A stretch of 64,000 bases of DNA from Kiritimatiellales bacterium (GTDB taxonomy: Bacteria > Verrucomicrobiota > Kiritimatiellia > Kiritimatiellales > Pontiellaceae): positions 84,164 through 148,163 of the forward strand of contig QKAU01000002.1 in the NCBI GenBank assembly GCA_003246265.1, given 5' to 3'. Below, piece by piece: positions 38,505 to 49,329 of this stretch (position 1 is its first letter; each line of letters opens with the position of its first letter). The notes below the pieces were generated by a model, which saw nothing but the letters and a program-made list of their open reading frames with translations, was not told the DNA's origin and ran no database searches. The position numbers were made by a program, and so were the translations under genes.

Positions 38505-40385
38505 ATGAGGGTTTGGCCTCCAGCCAGTCGTTGCATGGGGATTCCCCTGTGGGCGCTTGCCGGAGGCCTGCTTGTTTCCGGATGCGGCGAAGGCCGGCTG
38601 GAGTCCGCCCGGGATTCCTCCGAATCGGTCTTCTACAGCGAAACCCGGCGGATCCGGGGGCTGGATCCCGCTTCGGCGGGCGAAGTCTCGTCGTCGCTGG
38701 CGATTGCACGCATCTACGAAGGGCTGCTCCAGTACGACTATCTCGCGCGGCCCTACAAGGTCGTGCCCCAGCTGGCCGAAGACATGCCGGAGATCTCGGC
38801 GGACGGCCTGGTCTACACCTTCCACCTCCGCAAGGGGATCTACTTCCAGGACGATCCCTGCTTTCCGGGGGGGCGGGGACGGGAACTGTCTGCGGAGGAT
38901 TTCGTCTACTCGATCAAGCGGGTGGCCGACGTCAAGAACGTCTCTTCGGGCTTCTGGGCCTTCGGCAACCGCATCGTGGGCATCGACGAGTTCCACGAAG
39001 CCTCCAAGGGGCAGGAACCCACGGATTACGACATGCCCGTCGAAGGGCTCGAGGCGCCGGATCCCTACACCCTGCGCTTCCACCTCACAGAACCCTACCC
39101 GCAGTTGCTCTATGTCTTGGCCATGCACTATAGCTTTGCCGTGCCGCGCGAGGCGGTGGAATACTACGGCAAGGCGATCGTCAACCATCCGGTGGGTACC
39201 GGGCCCTACCGGCTGGTCAAATGGCGCCGCAACTCCCGCATCGAATTCGAGCGCAACCCGAAATGGGCCGAGACCGGGCGCATGGATCCTTATCCGTCTT
39301 CCGGCTCGCCGGAGCAGGAGGCGGCCGGACTGCTCAGGGATGCCGGGCGGCCGGTTCCCTTCATCGACCGCATCGTGCAGTACGTCATCGACGACAGCAC
39401 GACGGCCTGGATGATGTTCCTGTCGGGCCAGATCGATGTTTCCGCCATTACGCGCGACAACTGGAACGCGGTGGTAACCGGCGACCGCAACCTCAACAAG
39501 GCTCTCGCGGAGCGGAACATCACGCTGGTGTCGGCCCCCACGATGGACCTCTTCTACCTCGGCTTCAACTGGGAGGATCCGGTCGTTGGGGGGAGCCGCG
39601 ATCCGGAGCAGGCCCTGCGCAACCGCAAGCTGCGCCAGGCCCTGAGCTGCGCCTACGATTTCGACCAGATGAACATTTTCATGAACCACCGGCTCTTCCC
39701 GCTCGGTGGTCCCATTCCTTCCCCTCTCGCCGGATGCCTGTCCAAACCTTCCCCCTATGCCTTCAATATCGAAAAGGCGAGGCGCCTGCTGGTCGAGGCG
39801 GGTTATCCGGAAGGCATCGACCGATCTACCGGCCGCCGCTTGGAACTGACCATGGAACTGGGGAGTGCGGACCCCAACACCCGCCAGCTGATGGAATTGC
39901 TGGCGGACATGTACCAGAAGATCGGCATCGTGCTGAGACCCTCCTACAACACGTGGCCCGCCTTCATCGAGAAGATGAACCGCCGCCAGGCGCAGATGTT
40001 CCAGCTGGGTTGGGTGGCCGACTACCCCGATGCCGAAAACTTCCTCCAGCTCTTCTACAGCCCGAACGCGTCGCCCGGCCCCAACCATGCAAACTATGCG
40101 AACCCGGAGATCGACCGCCTCTACGAGCAGGTGCGCACCATGCTCGATACGCCGGATCGGACCGCCCTCTATGAATCCATGGCCGGTATCATCGTCGAGG
40201 ACTGCCCGTGGATCTTCATGTACCAGCCGATGGACTTCGGGCTGATCCACTCCTGGGTCGGAAACTACGAATCACACGCCTTTCCATACGGTATGGGCAG
40301 GTATCGGAAGGTCGACCCCGCGGTCCGCAAGGCCTGGTTCGAATCCTACGGCGACCGCAAGCTCGGCATGGGGGGAGGCGGGTAG
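38505..40385 (+). CDS. oppA: Oligopeptide-type ABC transporter substrate-binding lipoprotein
   Basis: 626 residues, SBP family 5. Lipoprotein signal with lipobox LLVSGC (Cys27), then RIRGLDPASAGEVSS (47-61) and RIYEGLLQYD, typical of OppA/DppA. A conserved YTFHLRKGIYFQDDP near 103-117, and a C-terminal WVADYPDAENFLQLFYSP. About 80 residues longer than many OppA. Captures peptides (or related compounds) at the outer face of the inner membrane and passes them to the OppB/C pore. First gene of a tightly packed five-gene operon (38505-44141). Confidence 0.92.
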   Translation: MRVWPPASRCMGIPLWALAGGLLVSGCGEGRLESARDSSESVFYSETRRIRGLDPASAGEVSSSLAIARIYEGLLQYDYLARPYKVVPQLAEDMPEISADGLVYTFHLRKGIYFQDDPCFPGGRGRELSAEDFVYSIKRVADVKNVSSGFWAFGNRIVGIDEFHEASKGQEPTDYDMPVEGLEAPDPYTLRFHLTEPYPQLLYVLAMHYSFAVPREAVEYYGKAIVNHPVGTGPYRLVKWRRNSRIEFERNPKWAETGRMDPYPSSGSPEQEAAGLLRDAGRPVPFIDRIVQYVIDDSTTAWMMFLSGQIDVSAITRDNWNAVVTGDRNLNKALAERNITLVSAPTMDLFYLGFNWEDPVVGGSRDPEQALRNRKLRQALSCAYDFDQMNIFMNHRLFPLGGPIPSPLAGCLSKPSPYAFNIEKARRLLVEAGYPEGIDRSTGRRLELTMELGSADPNTRQLMELLADMYQKIGIVLRPSYNTWPAFIEKMNRRQAQMFQLGWVADYPDAENFLQLFYSPNASPGPNHANYANPEIDRLYEQVRTMLDTPDRTALYESMAGIIVEDCPWIFMYQPMDFGLIHSWVGNYESHAFPYGMGRYRKVDPAVRKAWFESYGDRKLGMGGGG

Positions 40386-40388
40386 GCC

Positions 40389-41663
40389 ATGCTGAAATAC
40401 ATCGCCAAACGACTTTTCCAGATGTTTCCGACAGTGGTCGGCGTGGTCTTGGTCACCTTCCTGCTTTTCAATGTGGTCGGCGGCGATCTTGCGGCAACCG
40501 CCCTTGGCAAGAACGTCTCCCTGCAGATGATGGAGGACTTCGATGCCCAGCGGGGGCTGGACAAGCCGCTCTTCTTCGGCTACCGGGCCGGGACGCGCGC
40601 CTTCGAGGACCTGGATGCGTCGGTGGGCAGGGGACGGTGGCAGGCGTGGAGCAATGCCACCCATTCCGCAGAAACCGGCACGGTAGCGATCGGCCCGCAG
40701 ACGGAAATCCTCCTGCCGGCCTTCGCTCTGGACCCCGGCCGCGACTACGAATGGACCGTCGTCTACCGCGGCAAGGCCATCCTGGCCGGCGAGGCGCTGG
40801 ATTCTGGGCGGTGGTCGCGGGCCAAGATCCGTTTCGGCGGCGGCCGCGATGTGTTCCTGCAGACCGGGGAGGAACCCTTCGAGCTGCGCCGTCTCTCGCT
40901 GCGCAAGGTGGTTGCCAACCCGTTCGATTCGCAACTGTCCTTCTATGTCCGCCAGCTGCTGCGTGGCGACCTGGGCACCTCGGAATATTTCAAGCAGCCG
41001 GTCGCCAGACTGCTGGCGGACGGCATCGTCCCTTCGCTGAAGCTGACGGTCCCGATCTTCTTCATCGGCATCGTGGTGTCGGTAAGCCTTTCGCTGGTCT
41101 GCGCCTTCTTCCGCGACACCTGGCTCGACCGCTTCTTCGTGGTTTTATCGGTGGCGCTGATGAGCATCAACTACCTCGTCTACATCGTGGCCGGCCAGTA
41201 TCTCCTCTCCTACAAGCTGGGCTGGTTCCCGGTATGGGGCTACGAGTCGTGGCGCTTCCTCGTGCTCCCGGTGGCGATCGGCGTCGTGAGCGGCCTGGGC
41301 GCCAACCTGCGCTTCTACCGGACCATCATGCTCGATGAAATGTACAAGGACTACGTCCGCACGGCCTTTGCCAAGGGCGTCTCGAAGCCGCGCGTCCTCT
41401 TCGTCCATGTGCTCAAGAACGCCATGATCCCGATCATCACCAACGTCGTCATCGCCATCCCGTTCCTCTACACGGGCTCGCTGCTGCTCGAAAGCTTCTT
41501 CGGCGTGCCGGGCCTGGGCTATCTGGGCATCAACGCCATCCTCTCTTCCGATATCGACGTCGTCCGGGCCCTGGTGCTGATCGGGGCGCTGCTCTTCGTC
41601 GTCGCCAACCTGCTGACCGACCTCTGCTATGCCGCGGCCGACCCGCGCGTGAAACTGGGATAG
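40389..41663 (+). CDS. oppB: ABC transporter permease OppB with enlarged periplasmic loop
   Basis: 424 residues against about 310-330 in ordinary OppB/DppB. The N-terminal helix MLKYIAKRLFQMFPTVVGVVLV is followed by the usual first loop up to RGLDKPLF (55-62), then an extra segment of about 115 residues (about 63-178) with alternating beta-like character before the normal LLRGDLGTSEYFKQPV resumes near 190. The rest has five more helices and the EAA-loop (ANLRFYRTIMLDEMYKDYVRTAFAKGV). The insertion is predicted to lie outside the membrane facing the binding protein. It starts three bases after oppA stops. Whether the extra domain recognises substrate is unknown. Confidence 0.92.
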   Translation: MLKYIAKRLFQMFPTVVGVVLVTFLLFNVVGGDLAATALGKNVSLQMMEDFDAQRGLDKPLFFGYRAGTRAFEDLDASVGRGRWQAWSNATHSAETGTVAIGPQTEILLPAFALDPGRDYEWTVVYRGKAILAGEALDSGRWSRAKIRFGGGRDVFLQTGEEPFELRRLSLRKVVANPFDSQLSFYVRQLLRGDLGTSEYFKQPVARLLADGIVPSLKLTVPIFFIGIVVSVSLSLVCAFFRDTWLDRFFVVLSVALMSINYLVYIVAGQYLLSYKLGWFPVWGYESWRFLVLPVAIGVVSGLGANLRFYRTIMLDEMYKDYVRTAFAKGVSKPRVLFVHVLKNAMIPIITNVVIAIPFLYTGSLLLESFFGVPGLGYLGINAILSSDIDVVRALVLIGALLFVVANLLTDLCYAAADPRVKLG

Positions 41664-41666
41664 ACC

Positions 41667-42548
41667 ATGGAGACCGAAAAGGGACAGAGCCTTTGGGGCG
41701 ACGCCTGGCGGCGGTTGAAGAAGAACCGCCTGGCCATGGCCTGCCTCGGCATGGTGGTGTTCTTCACCCTGCTGGCCCTCTACGGGGAGGGGGTCCACCA
41801 GTATTGGAAGTGGAAGGATGCCACCCCCCCGTTCCAGCTGGCCGATCTTGGCAAGGCCTACACGGCTCCGGGACTCCACCACTGGATGGGTACGGACGGG
41901 CTGGGGCGGGACGTGATGTCGCGCCTGGTGCAGGGGGCGCGGATCGCCTACAAGGTGGGCATCGTTACCTCGCTCATCGCCATTCCCATCGGCGTCTTCT
42001 TCGGCTGCATCGCCGGCTATTTCGGCGGCCGGACCGACGACTTCGTGGTCTGGCTCTATTCCACCTTCGCCTCCATGCCTGGCCTGCTATTCATCCTCGC
42101 CATCGCCATGCTCGTAGGCAAGGGGTTGCTCGGCATCTACCTGGGCATCGGGCTGACCACCTGGGTGGGCCTGTGCCGCCTGGTGCGCGGAGAGGTGATC
42201 AAGCACAAGGAGCAGACCTATGTCCAGGCCGCGAAGGCGCTCGGGCTCGGGCCGGCGCGGATCATTTTCCTCCACATCCTGCCCAACATCATGCATGTGG
42301 TCATCGTAACCTTCACCCTCCGCTTCCCGGCGGCCGTCGGCACCGAGGTCTTCATGAGCTTCCTCGGCATCGGCGTGCAGGACGAACCCTCCTGGGGACT
42401 GATGATCAACAACGCCCGCATGCGCCTCTGGCAGGGCATGTGGTGGGAAATGACCTTCGTGACGCTGGCGGTATTCCTGCTGGTGCTGGCCTTCAACCTT
42501 CTCGGCGACGCCCTGCGCGACGCCCTCGACCCGCGGCTCAATGACTAG
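41667..42548 (+). CDS. oppC: ABC transporter permease OppC
   Basis: 293 residues, typical length. N-terminal cytosolic tail, helix at about 25-45, TDGLGRDVMSRLVQGARIA, helices through 290, with the EAA-loop VKHKEQTYVQAAKALGLGPARIIF-type segment (about 175-200) that couples to the ATPases. Partner of OppB in the pore. It overlaps the oppD start by eight bases (42541-42548), so translation of the two is coupled. Confidence 0.95.
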   Translation: METEKGQSLWGDAWRRLKKNRLAMACLGMVVFFTLLALYGEGVHQYWKWKDATPPFQLADLGKAYTAPGLHHWMGTDGLGRDVMSRLVQGARIAYKVGIVTSLIAIPIGVFFGCIAGYFGGRTDDFVVWLYSTFASMPGLLFILAIAMLVGKGLLGIYLGIGLTTWVGLCRLVRGEVIKHKEQTYVQAAKALGLGPARIIFLHILPNIMHVVIVTFTLRFPAAVGTEVFMSFLGIGVQDEPSWGLMINNARMRLWQGMWWEMTFVTLAVFLLVLAFNLLGDALRDALDPRLND

Positions 42549-43347
42549 CAACGACAACATCCTGGCAGTGGAGGACCTCGGCGTGCATTTCGGTTCGGGG
42601 GACGGTCTCGTCAAGGCGGTGGACGAAGTCTCCTTCACCGTGCGCCGCGGCGAAACGGTCGCCCTCGTCGGCGAAAGCGGCAGCGGAAAGAGCATCAGCG
42701 CGCTGTCGTTGACGAAGCTGGCACCGCGCGCGGCCCGCTATGCCGGCGGCCGCATCCTCTTCGAAGGCCGCGACATGCTCGCACTGTCCGATGCGGAGCT
42801 GCGCCGGATCCGCGGCAGCCGCATCTCCTACATCTTCCAGGAGCCCATGGCCTCGCTCAATCCCGTCTTCACGATCCAGTGGCAGATCGAAGAGGCGATC
42901 AGGCTGCACCAGCGGGGCGTCGACCGGAAGCGGGAGGTCGCCCGCCTGCTGGGCCTGGTCCACCTGCCCGAACGGCTGGCCCGCGCCTATCCCCACGAGA
43001 TGAGCGGGGGGCAACTGCAGCGCTGCATGATCGCCATGGCGCTGGCCTGTTCTCCCGACCTGCTGGTGGCCGACGAACCGACGACGGCCCTGGATGTGAC
43101 CGTGCAACGCGAAATCCTCAACCTGCTGGCCGAGCTGGGCCGGAACGTGGGCCTCTCGATCCTGATGATTACCCACAACTTCGGCATCGTCGCCGATCTG
43201 GCCGACCGGGTCTACGTGATGCAGAAGGGGCGCATCGTCGAGGAGGGCGAAACCCGGCAGGTGCTCTACGATCCCCGAGCCGAATATACGCGGCAGCTGA
43301 TGGCCGCCGTGCCGCGGCTCCATCCCCGTACGGAGGAGGAGCAATGA
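42541..43347 (+). CDS. oppD: ABC transporter ATP-binding protein OppD
   Basis: 268 residues, shorter than the 320-350 of many OppD because the C-terminal extension is trimmed. Walker A GESGSGKS (41-48), Q-loop IFQEPMASLNP, signature MSGGQLQRC, Walker B LLVADEPTTALDV, H-loop MITHNFG. Hydrolyses ATP to drive import. Start ATG overlaps oppC by eight bases. Its stop TGA overlaps the first ATG of oppF in AATGATG. Confidence 0.95.
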   Translation: MTSNDNILAVEDLGVHFGSGDGLVKAVDEVSFTVRRGETVALVGESGSGKSISALSLTKLAPRAARYAGGRILFEGRDMLALSDAELRRIRGSRISYIFQEPMASLNPVFTIQWQIEEAIRLHQRGVDRKREVARLLGLVHLPERLARAYPHEMSGGQLQRCMIAMALACSPDLLVADEPTTALDVTVQREILNLLAELGRNVGLSILMITHNFGIVADLADRVYVMQKGRIVEEGETRQVLYDPRAEYTRQLMAAVPRLHPRTEEEQ

Positions 43348-44141
43348 TGGCGCCTTCCTCATCTCCGGCCGGCGGCGGGACCCTGCTCGCGATCGAGCAG
43401 CTCAATGTCGTCTACGGCAAGGGCCGGGGGCGGGTCCATGCCGTGAAGGATGTTTCGCTGTCCATTGCGCCCGGGGAAATCGTGGGCCTGGTGGGAGAAA
43501 GCGGATGCGGCAAGAGCTCGCTGGGGAAGGCCATCGTCCGGCTGGTCGATCCCTCCTCGGGGAGCTTGCGCTACAAGGACAGCAATGTTGCGCTGCTGGC
43601 CGGCGCGGAACTGAAGCGCTATCGGCAGGAAGTGCAGATGGTCTTTCAGGATCCATATGGTTCGCTCAATCCGCGCATGAAGGTGGGCAATGCCATCATC
43701 GACGTCCTTTCCGTGCATCGCATCGGCCGCGACCGGAACGAGCGCAGGGAGAAGGTGGTTGAGCTCTTCGAGTCGGTCGGCCTCGATCCGCGCTGGGCCT
43801 GGCGCTATCCCCACGAATTCAGCGGCGGCCAGCGCCAGCGCATCTGCATTGCGCGCGCCCTGTCCCTCGATCCCGACCTGCTGGTGGCCGACGAACCGGT
43901 CTCGGCCCTCGACGTCTCGGTGCAGGCGGGCATCCTGAAGTTGCTGCGTTCGCTGCGCGAAACGCGCAACCTGGCTTTCCTTTTCGTCAGCCACGACCTG
44001 GCCGTCGTGCGGAACCTGTGCGACCGCGTCGCGGTGATGTACAACGGGGAGATCGTCGAGTCGGGGCCCGTGGCCGAAGTCATCGACCGGCCGCTGCATC
44101 CCTACACCCGCAAGCTGCTAGACGCCGTCCCCTCGTTCTGA
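43344..44141 (+). CDS. oppF: ABC transporter ATP-binding protein OppF
   Basis: 265 residues. Walker A GESGCGKS in the 50s, Q-loop FQDPYGSLNPRMKV, signature FSGGQRQRI, Walker B LLVADEPVSALDV, H-loop FVSHDLAVV, and the family's C-terminal LHPYTRKLLDAVPSF. Second ATPase, paired with OppD. ATG 43344 overlaps the oppD stop and follows GGAGGAGG; 43347 is an equally possible start. The gene's 3' end overlaps the convergent rnc by 24 bases. Confidence 0.95.
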   Translation: MMAPSSSPAGGGTLLAIEQLNVVYGKGRGRVHAVKDVSLSIAPGEIVGLVGESGCGKSSLGKAIVRLVDPSSGSLRYKDSNVALLAGAELKRYRQEVQMVFQDPYGSLNPRMKVGNAIIDVLSVHRIGRDRNERREKVVELFESVGLDPRWAWRYPHEFSGGQRQRICIARALSLDPDLLVADEPVSALDVSVQAGILKLLRSLRETRNLAFLFVSHDLAVVRNLCDRVAVMYNGEIVESGPVAEVIDRPLHPYTRKLLDAVPSF

Positions 44142-44831
44142 GACCGTTGATTCGAGCGCGGCCAGCGCCATCGAGGCGGCTTTGCGCTCGGCTTCCCGCT
44201 TGCTTCCCGCGGAGGCCTGCCAGCTGCTGCCGCAGGCGTAGACCTGGACGGTAAAGGTGCGGTCGTGCTCTGGTCCGGCCGTGTCGATGGTATCATAGGC
44301 GGGGATGCCGCATCCCTGCTTCTGGGCGAATTCCTGCAGTTCGCCCTTGGGATTGCCCTCCTCGTCCAGCGTGCGCAGGTCGTCGAGCTCGGGCAGGAAG
44401 ACCATCCTGAAGATGCGGTGCACGGCCCGGGCGCCGCCATCGAGCCAGGCGGCGCCGATGATCGCCTCGACGGCATCGGCGATGTTCGAGGCGCGTTCGG
44501 CGCCGCCGCTCTTCTCCTCGCCGCGACCCAGCCGCAGGCAGGCCCCGAGTCCGATGGCCCGGCCGACCTGGGCGAGCTTGCGGTCCTGGGTCAGGCGGCT
44601 GCGCAGCTTGGAAAGGTCCCCTTCGCGCGCGTCGGGGCTGGTGCCGAAGAGGTGCTCGGCGGCGATTAGGCCGAGCACGGCGTCGCCAAGGTATTCAAGC
44701 CGCTGGTTGTCGTCCTCCACGCCGGGGTTTTCGTAGCGGAAGGAGCGATGCGTGAGGGCGAGCTCGAGGAGGGCCTTCTTCTTGAAGCGGTAGCCGATGG
44801 CCTTTTCGAGTTGGCGATAGGGATTCTTCAT
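44118..44831 (-). CDS. rnc: Ribonuclease III
   Basis: 237 residues. Cuts double-stranded RNA in rRNA and mRNA maturation. The signature QRLEYLGDAVLGLIAAEHLF (about 43-62) supplies the metal-binding Glu and Asp, and the second site SNIADAVEAIIGAAWLDGG is intact. A C-terminal double-strand RNA-binding domain spans about 160-232. The start ATG (44829-44831) overlaps the upstream methyltransferase stop by one base, so they are translated together. Convergent overlap with oppF. Confidence 0.96.
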   Translation of the reverse strand: MKNPYRQLEKAIGYRFKKKALLELALTHRSFRYENPGVEDDNQRLEYLGDAVLGLIAAEHLFGTSPDAREGDLSKLRSRLTQDRKLAQVGRAIGLGACLRLGRGEEKSGGAERASNIADAVEAIIGAAWLDGGARAVHRIFRMVFLPELDDLRTLDEEGNPKGELQEFAQKQGCGIPAYDTIDTAGPEHDRTFTVQVYACGSSWQASAGSKREAERKAASMALAALESTVSERGDGV

Positions 44832-45715
44832 CAGAACGGCGCGGCGGTTCCGATCTTGGTGTTGATGGCGGCTTCGGCGATGGAGCGGCCGTCGACCAGC
44901 TTGGGCGAGAGGCGGGGGCGCCAGTGGCGCCGGCGGCTCTTGAAGAGGAACTGGTGTCCCGGAAGGAATTCCAGGGTGGAGAGGATCCAAGAGAGCGGGT
45001 AGAAGGCGCCGGCCAAGGCGTGGAGCCTCCGGTAGCGGTAGAGCATCTCCTGGCCGGTGTTCGGACGGATGAGCCAGTAGCGCTCCCCGGCGATGCTCTT
45101 CTGGGCGAATTCACCCACGGCCGACGCGGCTTCGAGCAGGCTGTTGGAATAGACGATCGTCTCCGGTACGTCGAAGCCGTCCTTGAGGATGTTGAAGAGC
45201 TCGGTCACCTTGTAGCCGTTGCGCTTTGCGCCCAGCGCGACCGGCGAGACGCCAAGGATGCGCTGGAGCAGGGCCACCAGGCTGAAAGGTATGCGCCGCC
45301 GTTCGCTCACAACCACCCAGCCGTCGTTCTTCAGCACGCGGTGGCACTCGCGGATGAAGCCGTAGTCGTCGGCGAACCCTTTGAGGGCGTCGATGATCAC
45401 GACCAGGTTGAAGCCCTGGTCTTCGAATGGCAGCTTGCCGTTTTCGATGAAGGAGACCTTCTCGGGGACGTAGCTGGCCACCGACTCCGCGGCGGTTTCG
45501 CTGGCCACGACGGTCTTCCAACTGCCGCCGAGCTCGCGCAGGCCAGCGCTGAGGAAGCCGTCGCCGGAGCTGATTTCGAGGCAGTGCAGGTTGGAGGTTT
45601 TGCCGACCAGTTCCCTGATGCGATCCAGCTTGCGCCGGCGGCGGATCGAGCGGGCAAAGAGTTTTTCCTGCCACAGCCGGATTTCCGTATCCAGATTGTC
45701 GTCCATGTTCCTCAT
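44831..45715 (-). CDS. Class I SAM-dependent methyltransferase
   Basis: 294 residues. A Methyltransf_11-type core: LEISSGDGFLSAGL (46-59) is motif I for S-adenosylmethionine, FNLVVIIDALKGF at about 102-114 is motif II, and HRVLKNDGWVVVSERR at about 124-139 follows. The C-terminal third (about 200-294) is not diagnostic; it is rich in Arg and Leu and may hold a membrane-proximal helix (YPLSWILSTLEF). Substrate unknown. It is translationally coupled to rnc. ATG 45715 is used; 45706 is also possible. Nearest named relatives by pattern would be small-molecule or lipid methyltransferases. Confidence 0.78.
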   Translation of the reverse strand: MRNMDDNLDTEIRLWQEKLFARSIRRRRKLDRIRELVGKTSNLHCLEISSGDGFLSAGLRELGGSWKTVVASETAAESVASYVPEKVSFIENGKLPFEDQGFNLVVIIDALKGFADDYGFIRECHRVLKNDGWVVVSERRRIPFSLVALLQRILGVSPVALGAKRNGYKVTELFNILKDGFDVPETIVYSNSLLEAASAVGEFAQKSIAGERYWLIRPNTGQEMLYRYRRLHALAGAFYPLSWILSTLEFLPGHQFLFKSRRRHWRPRLSPKLVDGRSIAEAAINTKIGTAAPF

Positions 45716-45808
45716 CGCGAATTGGCGGCAATATAGGTGCGCCCATTGGGGGTTTAAAGCCTATTCCTGCTGGAAATGAGCGGCCTTAAAAGGGGGGCGG
45801 GGGAAGGC

Positions 45809-47098
45809 TTAATCCACCCTGCGCCCCCGGGCGCCATCCGCCGATGCCTGGCCGACCAATACCTTGACGATCTGTTTCCTCATGGGGAGATCCGTAGGGA
45901 ACGTGATGGGGATGTAGTGCCGGGAATAGCCGGTTGCACTTCCCTCCTTGTCCTGTTCCACCAGCACCTCCTCCTCGCGCCCGATGAACTTCCGGTGGTA
46001 TTCGGCCGACAGCTCGTCGCCCAGCTCCCGCAGGCGTTCGGCACGCCGGGCGGCGACGGTCCCGTTGACCTTCCGGGGCATGCGGGCGGCGATGGTTCCG
46101 GGCCGGGGGGAAAAGGTGAAGGTATGCATCCTGGAAAAGCCGATCTCCCTGCAGAATGCGAAGGTTTCCTCGAAATAGGCCTCCTTCTCGCCGGGGAAGC
46201 CCACGATGATATCGGTTGTAAAGGCCGGCATGTCGAGGTAGGTGCGCGCCCGTTCCACTGCCGACAGGTAGTCGCGGGTGGTGTAGCCGCGACGCATGGC
46301 GGCCAGCACGGCGTCCGATCCCGACTGCAGGGAGAGGTGCAGGTGGGGCATGACCTTTCCCGACGAGGCCCAGACCTCCAGCAGTTCGTCGGTCAATTCC
46401 CCGGGATGGAGGCTGGAGAGGCGGATGCGCCCGATGCCCGGAACCTCGATCAACCGCTCCAGCAAACGGGCCAGCGACGAACCGTTGCCGCGCCCGTAAA
46501 GCCCCACGCTGACGCCTGTGACGACGATTTCGGCATAGCCTGCCGCAGCGAGCGACGCGGCTTCGGCAACGGCCGCTGCGATGGGTTTGTCGCGTGGCTC
46601 CTTCCTAAGCTGGGGTACGATGCAGAAGGAACAGCCGATGTCGCAGCCGTCCTGCACCTTGAGGAAGGCGCGGGTATGGTCCCCGTAGCCGGCGATGGCG
46701 AAGGCGTCCGTCTCGATGCCACCAGCCAGTGGCTGTTCCGGTTCAAGGAATCCATCCAACGCCTCCGCCAGCCGCCGAAGCCAGTCTGCTCCGGCTGGAA
46801 CGCGGCAGACCGGCTCCTGGTCCACCTGGGTCAGTTCCTCGTTGGCGGCGCATCCGGTCACGAAGACGCGGGCGAGGGGATTGTCGCGCTGTACCCGGCG
46901 GATGGCCTGTCGCGACTTGAGTCCGGCCGCCGCGGTAACGCCGCAGGTATGGACCACCACCAGGTCGGCCAGTTCCGCACCGGGTGCCGCGGCCAAGCCG
47001 TAGCGCTCCATCAACTCCTCGATCTGCCGGGCGTCGTACTGGTTCACCTTGCAGCCGAGGACCTGGACGAAATAGTGCTTGGGTGGGACGGTCTGCAT
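45809..47098 (-). CDS. mtaB: tRNA N6-threonylcarbamoyladenosine methylthiotransferase MtaB
   Basis: 429 residues. Radical-SAM methylthiotransferase that puts a methylthio group on t6A37 of ANN-reading tRNAs. N-terminal UPF0004 domain (GCKVNQYDA at 15-23, typical of MtaB rather than MiaB or RimO, plus the Cys in HTCGV and TGCAA), then the radical-SAM site C-x3-C-x2-C in CDIGCSFC near 158-165, SSLHPGEL, SLQSGSD and DIIVGFPGE, then a C-terminal TRAM domain region (from about 375). The DNA is divergent from nrfH across 181 bases in which no clear operator was seen. Confidence 0.93.
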   Translation of the reverse strand: MQTVPPKHYFVQVLGCKVNQYDARQIEELMERYGLAAAPGAELADLVVVHTCGVTAAAGLKSRQAIRRVQRDNPLARVFVTGCAANEELTQVDQEPVCRVPAGADWLRRLAEALDGFLEPEQPLAGGIETDAFAIAGYGDHTRAFLKVQDGCDIGCSFCIVPQLRKEPRDKPIAAAVAEAASLAAAGYAEIVVTGVSVGLYGRGNGSSLARLLERLIEVPGIGRIRLSSLHPGELTDELLEVWASSGKVMPHLHLSLQSGSDAVLAAMRRGYTTRDYLSAVERARTYLDMPAFTTDIIVGFPGEKEAYFEETFAFCREIGFSRMHTFTFSPRPGTIAARMPRKVNGTVAARRAERLRELGDELSAEYHRKFIGREEEVLVEQDKEGSATGYSRHYIPITFPTDLPMRKQIVKVLVGQASADGARGRRVD

Positions 47099-47279
47099 AG
47101 GCTGGGCTTCTTACGGATCGATTGCGCCAAGCGCAAGCCAAAGCACGGATTGTTTGGATTGGATGCAAAGAAGCGGGAATGCGGCTTCAGCAGCAATGTG
47201 AACTTGCCAGTCCATGCCGAAACACGTAAAAGGAAACCTTATTCATCGCATTTGTGCTTACGAGGTGTAGGGAGAGGGG

Positions 47280-47781
47280 ATGCTCGCAAAAAAGGCCATG
47301 GTTCTCGCCGTCCTGCTGGGTCTGTTGATCGGCACCGGCGCATATACTTTCCGGTACGCGGAAGGATTCTCCTATTTCAGTGCGGATCCCAAGGCCTGCG
47401 TCAACTGCCACATCATGACGGCGCAATACGATTCATGGCAGAAGTCCAGCCACCATGCCGCGGCCACCTGCGTGGATTGCCATCTGCCCCACGCCTTTTT
47501 CGCCAAGTACATGGCCAAGGCGGAGAACGGCTACCACCACTCCAAGGGATTCACGCTGCAGGATTTCCATGAGCCGATTTTCATCAAGGGCAAGAACCGC
47601 CGGATCCTCCAACACAACTGCGTCGAGTGCCATGCCGACATGGTGCACGAGCTGTTCCGGAGGGATGTGACCAATCTGGACGCGGTCAGCTGCGTCCATT
47701 GCCACGCCTCGGTGGGGCATGGATCCCTGCCGACGAGCATCGGCGGTGCGGATTTGGGAGAGGAAAGGGAAAGGAAGAATC

Positions 47782-47789
<8 letters not shown>
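47280..47789 (+). CDS. nrfH: Cytochrome c nitrite reductase small subunit NrfH
   Basis: 169 residues. NapC/NrfT-type quinol dehydrogenase: an N-terminal uncleaved membrane anchor (about 5-22), then four heme-binding motifs CVNCH, CVDCH, CVECH and CVHCH (the first at residues 40-44). Passes electrons from menaquinol to the NrfA catalytic subunit. Its 3' end overlaps the nrfA start by eight bases. Confidence 0.95.
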
Positions 47790-49209
<1,420 letters not shown>

Positions 49210-49230
49210 CGCAGGGGCTGTCGATTGCAG

Positions 49231-49260
49231 GGGGCGTCCGCGAAAACGGGCGCCCCTTTT
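49231..49260 (+). terminator. Terminator of nrfHA
   Basis: GGGGCGTCCG (49231-49240) pairs with CGGGCGCCCC (49247-49256), with one mismatch, over a CGAAAA loop; four T follow, then GCGTTTT. It lies 21 bases after the nrfA stop and separates nrfHA from pyrE. Confidence 0.8.
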
Positions 49261-49329
49261 GCGTTTTGCAAGATGCATCTCGACGAATGCGGCCCGGTCT
49301 GGAACAGTGGCTGTTTCAAAGGAGATTGC

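Noticed and set aside
37806..40250. 814-codon minus-strand frame under tpiA, secG and oppA
   Set aside because: Antisense shadow of three well-supported genes. Long spurious frames are common in high-GC DNA.
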